Source of the DNA: JAEUMD01 sp044222395
GTDB taxonomy: Bacteria; Pseudomonadota; Alphaproteobacteria; Rhizobiales; Hyphomicrobiaceae
Reading direction: 5' to 3'
Length of the DNA: 34,629 bases
Assembly (NCBI GenBank): GCA_044222395.1
Contig: JBGANK010000035.1
Span: forward strand, 1-34,629
The notes beneath the pieces were generated by a model. That model worked only from the letters and a program-made list of their open reading frames with translations, ran no database searches and had not been told where the DNA came from. A program made the translations under genes and the position numbers. The first letter of the stretch is position 1. Every line of letters begins with the position of its first letter. Shown one piece after another: positions 8,325 through 16,227 of the stretch.

Positions 8325-9632
8325 ATGAGAAGACATAGCCTGGGCGCGCTCGTTGCCGCCGGTCTGCTCGCGGGCGGACTGACGACCAGCGCCTCCGCCG
8401 CCGACTTGGGCGGCAACTGCTGCGCCGATCTCGAGGAGCGCATTGCAGAACTCGAAGCCACCACGGTCCGCAAGGGCAACCGCAAGGTGTCGCTGACGAT
8501 CTCCGGCTGGGTCGCCGAGCAGGTCATGTACTGGGATGACGGCACGGAGAGCAACGTCTACGTGACGGGCCTCGGCACGACGCTCGCCAGCCACTTCAAG
8601 CTGACCGGCCAGGCCACCATCGCTCCTGGCTACCAGGCAGGTTACGTGATCCACGTCGAAGTGCCGAATGCGGACCCGCTGACGCACCTCGACCAGAATC
8701 ACGATGACGGCACGATCGGCATCAACGCGCATCAGTCCTACTGGTTCATCAACTCGGACCACTACGGCAAGGTGTCGGTTGGTAAGCTGTCGCCGGCATC
8801 TGACAACACCGCCATCCTGGTCGACGGCTCGGGCTCGCTCGTTCCTGCCAACTGGGTGATGTTCGACAACCAGAACTTCCTGGTGCGCAAGAACGGTGTC
8901 AATACGGGGCTCACCTGGGGTGATTTCGCTCACTGCGGCTCGTGGGGTACTGGTGGTCTGGGCGCCGCGGGTGACTGCGGTGGCTTCGCTGGCCCGGGTA
9001 ACTACATCCGCTATGACTCGCCGGCGTTCGGTGGGTTCTCGGTCAGCGCCTCGTGGGGCGAGGACAATGCATGGGATATCGCCGGCCGCTATGCTGGCGA
9101 GTTTAACGGCATCAAGCTCGCGATCGCTGCGTCGTACTTCAACCAGAACGATACCAGCAACACCCTTGGCAATGACGAGGGTTCGTACTGGCAGATCGGC
9201 GCCTACGTCCAGCACGTTCCGACCGGCCTGTTCGTGTACGGTGCCTACGGTGCGGACATCGACTCTCCGGTTTCCTTCCAACATGACGGGGAGTCCTGGT
9301 ACTTCAAGGCTGGTCTGCGCCGGAAGTGGATGTCTCTCGGTCACACCGTCATGTACGGTGAGTATGGCCAGAAGAACGATGCTCTGGATTGCGGCGCGGT
9401 GTCGTGCCTTGGCGGTGGTGGCTTGGCCACCGGCAGCGAGCTGAATATCTGGGGTCTTGGTGTGGTGCAGGAGATCGATGCGGCTGCCATGTCCTTGTGG
9501 CTCAGCTATCGCCACTTCGACGCCAGCTTCGACTGCTCTGCGGCTTGCGGCGATGGCGCAGGAAATGTGGGCCTGAGCCACTCCTTCGACGAAATGCACA
9601 TCGTCAAGTTTGGCGCTCTGATCAACTTCTGA
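8325..9632 (+). CDS. Outer-membrane porin, Porin_2 family (paralogue 2)
   Basis: 435 residues from the ATG at 8325, chosen because GGGAGAAG (8313-8320) precedes it and the signal peptide (starting MRRHSLGALVAAGLLAGG, ending SASA before ADLGGNCC) begins there; the frame itself is open from 8283. It is closely similar to porin 1 along its whole length, with the same cysteine pairs and the same C-terminus HIVKFGALINF. Differences concentrate in loop-like stretches, for example DPLTHLDQNHDDGTIG against DPLTDLNQNKDDGGPG. It is the second copy of a tandem duplication with its own leader and terminator, so the two may be expressed under different conditions. Confidence 0.93.
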   Translation: MRRHSLGALVAAGLLAGGLTTSASAADLGGNCCADLEERIAELEATTVRKGNRKVSLTISGWVAEQVMYWDDGTESNVYVTGLGTTLASHFKLTGQATIAPGYQAGYVIHVEVPNADPLTHLDQNHDDGTIGINAHQSYWFINSDHYGKVSVGKLSPASDNTAILVDGSGSLVPANWVMFDNQNFLVRKNGVNTGLTWGDFAHCGSWGTGGLGAAGDCGGFAGPGNYIRYDSPAFGGFSVSASWGEDNAWDIAGRYAGEFNGIKLAIAASYFNQNDTSNTLGNDEGSYWQIGAYVQHVPTGLFVYGAYGADIDSPVSFQHDGESWYFKAGLRRKWMSLGHTVMYGEYGQKNDALDCGAVSCLGGGGLATGSELNIWGLGVVQEIDAAAMSLWLSYRHFDASFDCSAACGDGAGNVGLSHSFDEMHIVKFGALINF

Positions 9633-9660
9633 TCTCGTCGCTCAATCTCTGAAACATGAG

Positions 9661-9693
9661 GAGGCCGCCCAATCGGGCGGCCTCTTTCGTTTG
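9661..9693 (+). terminator. Intrinsic terminator of porin 2
   Basis: GAGGCCGCCC and GGGCGGCCTC pair in a perfect 10-bp stem around AATC, followed by TTTCGTTTG. The stem is identical to that after porin 1; only the loop differs (AATC against ATCC). Confidence 0.9.
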
Positions 9694-9770
9694 TGGGGCG
9701 CGGCGATGAGCTGATAGACTTGCAATAAATGGACTTGTCATGGTCGGGCATTTCGCGATCATCCAGGCTA

Positions 9771-9821
9771 CAACCGCGGTTGGCATGCACTGCTGACTGG
9801 TTCCTCGGGACAAACCCGAGG
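9771..9821. repeat. Pair of short palindromes before the VWA gene
   Basis: CAACCGCGGTTG (9771-9782) is a perfect palindrome. CCTCGGG-ACAAA-CCCGAGG (9803-9821) is a 7-bp stem with a 5-base loop, followed by ATGACA. Sequence of the type CTCGGGxxxAxCCCGAGGATGACA is a common dispersed intergenic element in alphaproteobacteria, and this looks like one; copy number was not tested. Confidence 0.5.
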
Positions 9822-9847
9822 ATGACATTTGTGCCCAGTGAGGCGCC

Positions 9848-11023
9848 ATGTTCGCCACCTTCTTTCACGAGCTCAAGGCCGCGAAGATCCCGGTCACACT
9901 CAGGGAGTACCTGACGCTGATGGAAGCGTTGCAGGCCGATCTCGCCGGGCGCCGCGTCGAGGACTTCTACTATCTGGCGCGCGCGGCTTTGGTGAAGGAC
10001 GAGCGGCATCTTGATCGTTTCGACCAGGTGTTCGGCCATGTCTTCAAGGGGCTCGAGCTGATGAGCGAGGCGGCGGAGGTGAAGATCCCCTCCGAGTGGC
10101 TGCGCGCGATCTCGCAACTGCATCTCACCGACGAAGAAAAGGCGCAGATCGAGGCGCTCGGCGGCTGGGAGAAGATCATGGAGGAGCTGCAGAAGCGCCT
10201 GACGGAACAGAAAGGGCGCCATTCCGGCGGCAACAAGTGGATCGGCACCGGCGGCACGTCGCCTTACGGAGCCTATGGCTACAATCCCGCCGGCATCCGC
10301 ATCGGTCAGAAGGAAGGCCGCAACCGGCGCGCCATCAAGGTGTGGGACAAGCGTGAGTTCAGGGACCTCGACGACCAGGTCGAGATCGGCACCCGCAATA
10401 TAAAAGTGGCGCTGCGGAAGCTCCGGCACTTCGCGCGAACGGGTGCGGCCGAGGAACTCGACCTCGACGACACCATCCGTTCCTCGGCGCACAAGGGCTA
10501 CATCGACATCAAGATGCGGCCCGAGCGGCACAACGCCGTCAAGGTGCTGATGTTCTTCGACGTCGGCGGTTCGATGGACTGGCACATCAAGGGCGTCGAA
10601 GAGCTGTTCTCGGCGGCACGCAGCGAGTTCAAGCACCTCGAATACTACTACTTCCACAATTGCCTCTATGAGAGCGTGTGGCGCGACAACGAGCGGCGTT
10701 GGTCCGACAAGACACCCACATGGGACGTGCTGCATACCTATCCGTCCGACTACAAGGTGATCTTCGTGGGGGACGCTTCGATGAGCCCCTACGAGATCAG
10801 CCACGCCGGTGGGGCGGTCGAGCATATGAACTCCGAATCCGGAGCCACATGGATGCAGCGCGTGACGTCGATCTATCCGCATGCGATCTGGCTCAATCCG
10901 GTGGCGGAGACGCACTGGGGCTGGACGCACTCCATCGGCATGATCGGACGACTGATGGGTGGCCGAATGTTCCCGCTCACGCTTGATGGCCTGGACCGGG
11001 CGATTCGCACGCTGATGCGCTAA
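9848..11023 (+). CDS. CoxE-type von Willebrand factor A domain protein
   Basis: 391 residues. The N-terminal ~90 residues (FFHELKAAKIPVTLREYLTL onward) are typical of the CoxE/YeaD-like VWA family. A VWA domain follows from about residue 230, with the metal-site motif FFDVGGSMD (Asp238, Ser242) and then FSAARSEFKHLEYYYFHN. Related proteins act with MoxR-type AAA+ ATPases as chaperones for metal insertion or complex assembly. No MoxR gene lies next to it here. The motif has Gly in place of the usual first Ser (DxSxS), which I believe is normal in this subfamily. The start is an ATG with GTGAGG close upstream. Confidence 0.8.
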   Translation: MFATFFHELKAAKIPVTLREYLTLMEALQADLAGRRVEDFYYLARAALVKDERHLDRFDQVFGHVFKGLELMSEAAEVKIPSEWLRAISQLHLTDEEKAQIEALGGWEKIMEELQKRLTEQKGRHSGGNKWIGTGGTSPYGAYGYNPAGIRIGQKEGRNRRAIKVWDKREFRDLDDQVEIGTRNIKVALRKLRHFARTGAAEELDLDDTIRSSAHKGYIDIKMRPERHNAVKVLMFFDVGGSMDWHIKGVEELFSAARSEFKHLEYYYFHNCLYESVWRDNERRWSDKTPTWDVLHTYPSDYKVIFVGDASMSPYEISHAGGAVEHMNSESGATWMQRVTSIYPHAIWLNPVAETHWGWTHSIGMIGRLMGGRMFPLTLDGLDRAIRTLMR

Positions 11024-11259
11024 CTGGGGAGTGGTGAGTGGTCGGTCGTGGTTGTTGGGGCGGTATTTTTGGAAATCGGCAGAACGGGTGACGAAAGACG
11101 CCAGTAACCGGCCCTGATTGCAGCGATTTGGCGTGTTCCTTGTGTTGCAGATCGGCCCTTATCGGATCGCCGTCCACATGCCGCATTGGTGTGCAATTGA
11201 CGCGCGGTGCCTGCCGCGCAATTGTCGCCGTGGGGACAGAGGGATTCCGAGAGACGACT

Positions 11260-11853
11260 ATGAGAACCGTTCTTGCGACCGTATTGTCGGTGTGTGCGGC
11301 GGCTGCGCTTGGGGCATGCTCGGGCGGGCCAGGTCTGCCTTCTCTGTCGACGGGCTCTCTCACCGGCAACGAGCAGCAACCGGCTGCCACTGCGGCAGCG
11401 ACCCCGGCTCCTGCGGCCCAGACCGAGGTCAAGAACGATCCGACGCAGCGTGCCTTCCAAGTCGGCTCGACCTCGGCCAGAGCGGTCAAGTGCGGCTTCA
11501 ACTTCGACCCAGCCAAACTGAAGCAACAGTTCCTTGCCGCCGAAACCGCGCAAGGCACCCAGGTTGCCGACATGGGCAAGGTCGAGAAGATCTATGACGT
11601 GTCCTACAACGGCATCGCGCGCGGCATCTCCGGCCAGGATAACTACTGCAACGAGGCAAAGACGAAGGAGATCAAGACAGATCTCACGCGTCATCTGGCC
11701 GGCGACTACACACCGCGCGCGCAAAAGAAGGTCGCCGTCAAGGAGGAGGGATTCTTCTCGGGCCTCTTCGATGGCAGTGGCGACGTCAGCAGTGGTCCCA
11801 AGATGGGCACCGACGAGTGGTGGGAGAAGCAGCGCGAGAAGGTGGGCCGATAG
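11260..11853 (+). CDS. Predicted lipoprotein, unknown function
   Basis: 197 residues from the ATG at 11260, where a lipoprotein signal begins (MRTVLATVLSVCAAAALGAC); the frame is open from 11128 but those residues do not look coding. The lipobox LGAC places the lipidated cysteine at residue 20. After a Ala/Pro/Thr-rich linker comes a conserved-looking region with QVGSTSARAVKCGFNFDPAKLK and a C-terminal segment rich in Gly and Trp (FFSGLFDG ... DEWWEKQREKVGR). Two more cysteines (in VKCGF and NYCNE) could form a disulfide. It should be a periplasmic, membrane-anchored protein. The family is not recognised. Confidence 0.7.
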   Translation: MRTVLATVLSVCAAAALGACSGGPGLPSLSTGSLTGNEQQPAATAAATPAPAAQTEVKNDPTQRAFQVGSTSARAVKCGFNFDPAKLKQQFLAAETAQGTQVADMGKVEKIYDVSYNGIARGISGQDNYCNEAKTKEIKTDLTRHLAGDYTPRAQKKVAVKEEGFFSGLFDGSGDVSSGPKMGTDEWWEKQREKVGR

Positions 11854-11883
11854 GGCCAAGCCTGTGCTGCTGATGCGAACCAC

Positions 11884-12246
11884 GTGAGCCAGATCCTGCT
11901 GCTCGAAACATTGGTCAAGCTGGTTTGCGGACTGGCTCTCGTGGTGGCGCCGCTCAGTGTCATCAAGCTGCTCGGTCTGCCCTGCCCTCCTACAGGTTTC
12001 TGGCCGCGCCTTGCGGGCAGCCTCCTTATCGGTCTTGCGGCCGCCACCTTCATCGAGCTCAAGCTGCCGGGCTCTCACGGCCTCGGGCTCTATGGCCTCA
12101 TCGCGATCAACCTGATCGCGGTCGCCGTGCTGGTCGGCATGTCGATCGCGAACGCAGGCGCATCGACGCGGCGCGGTGAAGCGGTGCTGTGGATTTCCGT
12201 CGCGATCGTGATGACACTGGCGCTGGCCGAAATCGCCGTGATCTGA
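11884..12246 (+). CDS. Small four-span membrane protein, unknown function
   Basis: 120 residues, almost entirely hydrophobic, with about four membrane segments (LLLETLVKLVCGLALVVAPL, the region around RLAGSLLIGLAAATFIEL, LYGLIAINLIAVAVLVGMSI, and a C-terminal VLWISVAIVMTLALAEIAV). The start is a GTG; no good ribosome site is visible, though translation may be helped by the gene ending 30 bases upstream. The frame and hydrophobic pattern support a real gene; no family is recognised. Confidence 0.6.
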   Translation: MSQILLLETLVKLVCGLALVVAPLSVIKLLGLPCPPTGFWPRLAGSLLIGLAAATFIELKLPGSHGLGLYGLIAINLIAVAVLVGMSIANAGASTRRGEAVLWISVAIVMTLALAEIAVI

Positions 12247-12361
12247 GCCAACGGGCTCCGCCCCCGGCGAAAGACCTGAAGGGCGACCGCTGCGATCGTC
12301 TGATGGCACGCGGATTGCTGCACTTGCCGGCGAACTCCAGATCGACCCGGAAAGCGTGACC

Positions 12362-13636
12362 ATGATCGCAACGTTGAGACCGTTAGAGCGTGGCTTGGCG
12401 CGCGGAGCTGCCCCAGAATGGCACGGTCCGATCGACGACGTGACCGTGGCAGGGATCGGCCGGCCGGCGACCCAGGCCGGCGGCGACATCGGCCTCAAGG
12501 TCGTCTCAACACGCGCCGGACTTGAATGCCTGGAAGTCGAATGGAACGCGCTGTTCGCCCGCGCCGCACGCGATATGCATTTGTTCCAGTCCTTCAACTG
12601 GATCTGGCATTGGGCCAATCACTTCCTTTTCGCGCGGGGCACGGACGGCGAGAGCAGTGGCCTCTACATTGTGACGGCGCGCGTCAATGGTCGCCTCGCC
12701 ATGGTGTGGCCGATGCATCGGCAGCGGACGGCGGGCCTCACTTTGCTTACATTCGCAGGCGAGCCTGTCGGTCAATATGGTGACCTCCTGCTCGATGGCG
12801 CGGGCCAGGGCGAACGCGTCCTGGAGCGGGCCTGGGACTTCGTTGTCGAGCACGCCAACGCGGATGCCATTTCCTTGCGCAACGTGCGGGCAGATTCCAA
12901 CATCGCAGCGTTGCTCGCCCATGTCGGCGCTCGCGTCACCGAGCGGCAAGTGGCCCCTTACCTCGATCTTGCCTCGGCGCCAGACTTTGCAACCTACGAG
13001 CAGCGGTTCTCCTCCAAGGCTCGCAAGAACCGCCGCCGCCTGCTGCGGCGCTTCGAAGAACGCGCGCCGGCCAGCATCTCCAGGTTCGAGGCAGGTGAGC
13101 GTGCTGGCGAACTCGCCACGCTTGCCATCTCGCTGAAACGAGCCTGGCTCAAGGATCGTGGGCTTTATTCGCGGGCCCTCACCAACCCGAACTCCCGTCG
13201 CTTCTTTGCTGCCGTAGCCAGTGACGACAAGCGGCCGGTGGGTGTGAGCGTCGTCAGCCTCCAAACGCGCGGTGAGGCTGCGGCCATCGAGGTGGCCTTC
13301 GATTGCAAGGGGCGGCGCGCGGTGCATCTCATCGTCTACGCGCTCAAGTACGAAAACGCCAGTGCCGGCCAGCTGCTGATCGAGCAGAGTGTGCGCAATG
13401 CCTTCGACATGGGGCTTGGTACTTACGACCTACTGGCGCCGGGCGATGCCTACAAGCTGGAATGGGCGGACGGCTGCGTCGACGTGCTGAGCTATGCGGT
13501 TGGCCTGACGGCCCGCGGCCGCATCTATGCCGCAGCCTATCTCGGGCAAGGGCGGCGGCTTCTGAAGAAGACCGTCAACACGGCAACCCGACTCATGCGC
13601 CGGCTTTCGGCCGGCGATCGGGTGCAGCGCGGCTGA
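12362..13636 (+). CDS. FemAB/CelD-like GNAT acyltransferase
   Basis: 424 residues. The segments LFQSFNWIWHWANHFL near residue 75 and the later FSSKARKNRRRLLRRFEE and AIEVAFDCKGRR... are typical of the Acetyltransf_6/BcsL-CelD group, distant relatives of FemAB peptidyl transferases. Members act in the cytoplasm, often on polysaccharide or envelope precursors; the substrate here is unknown. The C-terminal half has the family's YDLLAPGDAYKLEWADG motif. The ATG at 12362 is preferred over the GTG two codons earlier because GGAAAG (12349-12354) fits it well. The gene is convergent with the ferredoxin reductase, 20 bases apart. Confidence 0.75.
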   Translation: MIATLRPLERGLARGAAPEWHGPIDDVTVAGIGRPATQAGGDIGLKVVSTRAGLECLEVEWNALFARAARDMHLFQSFNWIWHWANHFLFARGTDGESSGLYIVTARVNGRLAMVWPMHRQRTAGLTLLTFAGEPVGQYGDLLLDGAGQGERVLERAWDFVVEHANADAISLRNVRADSNIAALLAHVGARVTERQVAPYLDLASAPDFATYEQRFSSKARKNRRRLLRRFEERAPASISRFEAGERAGELATLAISLKRAWLKDRGLYSRALTNPNSRRFFAAVASDDKRPVGVSVVSLQTRGEAAAIEVAFDCKGRRAVHLIVYALKYENASAGQLLIEQSVRNAFDMGLGTYDLLAPGDAYKLEWADGCVDVLSYAVGLTARGRIYAAAYLGQGRRLLKKTVNTATRLMRRLSAGDRVQRG

Positions 13637-13656
13637 TACACCTGCTGTGTGCGACG

Positions 13657-14712
13657 TCAGCGGACGCCGAGTTTCTTTTGCAGGCTCGATGACGAGGTCG
13701 TGTACTGGAACAGCACCTTCTTGCCCGGATAGACGTACTGGTGGGCCTTCTGGGCCATCAGCGCCGCCTCATGGAAGCCTGACAGGATCAGCTTCAGTTT
13801 GCCGGGATAGTGGTTGATGTCGCCGATGGCGAAGATGCCGGGTTCGCTGGTCTCGAATTTCTCGGTGTCGACTGGGATCAGGTTCTCGTGAAGATTGAGG
13901 CCCCAGTCGGCAATAGGTCCAAGTTTCATTGTTAGACCGAAGAATGGGAGCATGGTGTTGATGGCAACGCGCTCCTCGCCTTCCTTGGTCTTGACGGTCG
14001 CGCCATCGAGCCAGCCATCCTTGCCGTGCAAAGCGGTGACCTGGCCGATGATGAGGCGCATCTTCTTGTCGGCCACCAACTGGCGCATCTTCTCCACCGA
14101 ATGGGGTGCGCCACGGAATTCGTCGCGCCGGTGCAGCAGTGTGATCGACTTGGCGACCGGGTGCAGGTTGAGCGTCCAGTCGAGTGCGCTGTCGCCACCG
14201 CCGACGATCAGCACGTCCTTGTCCGTGAACTCGGCCATCTTGCGCACCGAGTAGAAGACGGACCTGCCCTCGTAGGATTCGATACCGTCGAGCGGCGGGC
14301 GCTTTGGCGTGAAGGAGCCGCCGCCTGCGGCGATGACGACAACCTTCGCCGTGAATTCGGTTCCCTGGTCGGTGACAAGGCGGAAATGATCACCCTCGCG
14401 CTGCAAGGTGTCGACGCGCTCACCAAGATGGAAGGTGGGTGCGAACGGCTTGATCTGCTCCATCAGCTGATCGGTCAGCTGCTGGCCGGATACGATCGGG
14501 ATCCCCGGGATATCATAGATGGGCTTTTCCGGATAAAGCTCGGCGCACTGGCCGCCGACCTTGTCGAGGATGTCGATCAGGTGGGCCTTGACGTCGAGCA
14601 GCCCCAGCTCGAAGACGGCGAACAGCCCAACCGGACCTGCACCGATGATGACGACGTCAGTGGCGATGGCGCCGCCGCCTTGTGAGCCGTTCTGCGGGTT
14701 CTTCTCAAGCAT
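13657..14712 (-). CDS. Ferredoxin-NADP reductase, thioredoxin-reductase-like type
   Basis: 351 residues. The FAD-binding motif is VVIIGAGPVGLFAV (residues 24-29 GAGPVG), followed by GGQCAELYPEKPIYDIPG; the NAD(P)-binding motif DVLIVGGGDSALDW is near residue 168. There is no CxxC redox pair, which separates it from thioredoxin reductase and fits the YumC-type flavoprotein that passes electrons between NADPH and ferredoxin in the cytoplasm. GGGAG lies 8 bases before the ATG. The 2Fe-2S ferredoxin gene ends 128 bases upstream on the same strand and is the likely partner. The precise direction of electron flow cannot be read from sequence. Confidence 0.88.
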   Translation of the reverse strand: MLEKNPQNGSQGGGAIATDVVIIGAGPVGLFAVFELGLLDVKAHLIDILDKVGGQCAELYPEKPIYDIPGIPIVSGQQLTDQLMEQIKPFAPTFHLGERVDTLQREGDHFRLVTDQGTEFTAKVVVIAAGGGSFTPKRPPLDGIESYEGRSVFYSVRKMAEFTDKDVLIVGGGDSALDWTLNLHPVAKSITLLHRRDEFRGAPHSVEKMRQLVADKKMRLIIGQVTALHGKDGWLDGATVKTKEGEERVAINTMLPFFGLTMKLGPIADWGLNLHENLIPVDTEKFETSEPGIFAIGDINHYPGKLKLILSGFHEAALMAQKAHQYVYPGKKVLFQYTTSSSSLQKKLGVR

Positions 14713-14840
14713 CGGTGCACTCCCTTTGCCTCATGGCTCGACCGATCGCCTGGATGGGTCGACAGGCGATGCCTGTTTCCTAACCGCCCATGCGACTGGC
14801 AGCCGGCCCCGACGGCGCCATGACCTGCGATGCGCAGTTC

Positions 14841-15161
14841 TCAGTACTGCTTGGCCGGAACGCGCACGACAAGTCCGTCGAGGGCGTCGGTGACCTTGAT
14901 CTGGCAGGATAGACGGCTCTCTTCGCGCACGTCGAAGGCGAAATCGAGCATGTCCTCCTCCATCTCCGAAGGCGTGCCGGTCTTCTCGCGCCATGCAGGG
15001 TCCACATAAACGTGGCAGGTGGCGCAAGCGCAGGCTCCACCGCACTCGGCCTCGATGCCAGGGACCTCGTGCAACTTGGCGGACTCCATGACGGTTGCAC
15101 CGGTCTGCGCCTCGATGACCTGGCTCGTTCCATCGGGCTGTACAAAGGTGATCTTGGGCAT
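14841..15161 (-). CDS. Adrenodoxin-type 2Fe-2S ferredoxin
   Basis: 106 residues. The cluster ligands are Cys40, Cys46, Cys49 and Cys86 (AECGGACACATCHVYV ... SRLSCQIKV), the C-x5-C-x2-C-xn-C pattern of adrenodoxin/putidaredoxin-type ferredoxins; Cys44 is additional. These small cytoplasmic proteins carry electrons to P450s, hydroxylases or Fe-S assembly. AGGAG is present about 14 bases before the ATG, a long spacing. It is followed by a ferredoxin reductase gene, making a self-contained electron-transfer pair; no terminal oxygenase lies nearby and no Isc gene is adjacent. Confidence 0.9.
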   Translation of the reverse strand: MPKITFVQPDGTSQVIEAQTGATVMESAKLHEVPGIEAECGGACACATCHVYVDPAWREKTGTPSEMEEDMLDFAFDVREESRLSCQIKVTDALDGLVVRVPAKQY

Positions 15162-15398
15162 GAGATTCGAGGCGGCTCCTCAGATCCTCGGGGATTTGGC
15201 GCGACGACCCGATGGCCGTCGCCTGGGCGGCGCGTGGAACGGGGCTGCTCAGGCAGCGCAGACTTAGTCGGATGAAACTACAAATTCAAGCCAACCGGAG
15301 GCCGCAGGTGCGATTGCTGCAAGCAATTTTGCGGCATTGCGATCATCCTTGTGGTGATCGCAATAGGTGGAAAACCGCGGGCGCCAACTCGACCGGCG

Positions 15399-15860
15399 TC
15401 AGGCGGACTGCTTCCATTGGGCCATGTAAGCGATGACCTCGTCCAAGGCGGCGCTGATCTCGGTCATGTGGCGGTAGAGATCTGCAGCTGTCGGATCAAC
15501 CAGCCGTTCGCTTCTTTCGGCTGCCGCAGCGACGCGGGTCGCGCCAACCGCTCGCGCCGACCCCTTGAGCGTGTGATTGGCCGTAATCCAGGCTTCTGGA
15601 TGAAAAGATCCTGGTGCGGTCAACTCTCGAATGCTGGCCAAGGTCCGGGGGGCCTCTCCCAGAAAAAGCTCCAGGATTTCAAGCTCGAGATGTCGATCCC
15701 CCAACGTGTAGCGGGCCAGATGCACGTGATCGATCGGAGATGCTGCGGAAGCGGCCGCCTGGGCTCGGCCGACAGCCTCACCAACAGCCTTGTACCGGCT
15801 CGCAAAACTGTTTCCATCCGAGAGCGGATCTGATGCTTGCTGTGCGGCTCGGGCGGTCAT
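15399..15860 (-). CDS. Single-domain histidine phosphotransfer (Hpt) protein
   Basis: About 153 residues from the ATG at 15860, which has GAGGA 11 bases upstream; the frame is open to 15983 but the added residues look non-coding. The Hpt domain covers about residues 45-145. Its phosphoacceptor is His96 in WITANHTLKGSARAVGA, with the conserved Lys99-Gly pair. Such proteins relay phosphate between hybrid kinases and response regulators in the cytoplasm. No kinase or regulator lies in the window, so this is an orphan. It is divergent from the GPR-like gene. Confidence 0.8.
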   Translation of the reverse strand: MTARAAQQASDPLSDGNSFASRYKAVGEAVGRAQAAASAASPIDHVHLARYTLGDRHLELEILELFLGEAPRTLASIRELTAPGSFHPEAWITANHTLKGSARAVGATRVAAAAERSERLVDPTAADLYRHMTEISAALDEVIAYMAQWKQSA

Positions 15861-16227
15861 GATCGGCACGATCCTCATCCCCTCGGTTTGCCAGCGCATG
15901 TCGGCGGCGCAGGATGACGACTTTAGACAGATTGTGATAAGCCCAAGTAAAGACCCTGTGTAGAATGCGGACTTCTCTAACAACGATTTGACAATATGTG
16001 GAATTTTATTTCCACTTGGACATTGCGGGGTTGCAACCTTGGTTTTGCCCTAAAGCGGGTCTAGCCGGAGATTGAGTGTTCGCATGAAACCGGGGGGTTC
16101 GCGTTGCTGGGTGATGCGACGGCGCGGGCGGGGGCCATCCGAAATGCGGCTTTCAGGAACGTGGCCTCTTGCTCTAAGTTGATCGTGGGGGGACGCGCCA
16201 CAACGTGCGCGCGAGATCAGGCGTTTC
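15861..16227. promoter_or_regulatory. Divergent promoter region between Hpt and GPR-like genes
   Basis: 367 bases without a gene. TTGACA occurs at 15988-15993 in an AT-rich patch. Directly beside it GTGGAA-TTTTAT-TTCCAC (15998-16015) is a perfect 6-6-6 inverted repeat, a plausible regulator site. A -10 box at the standard 17-bp spacing is not clear. The rest, up to 16227, is GC-rich and featureless by eye. Confidence 0.4.

Noticed and set aside
9506..10930. 474-codon minus-strand frame opposite the VWA gene and the end of porin 2
   Set aside because: Runs antisense to two clear genes, with His/Asp/Arg-rich composition typical of high-GC shadow frames and no motif.
11020..12618. 532-codon minus-strand frame
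   Set aside because: Spans the antisense of a lipoprotein, a membrane protein and the gaps between them; low-complexity Arg/Gln-rich translation without any family sign.
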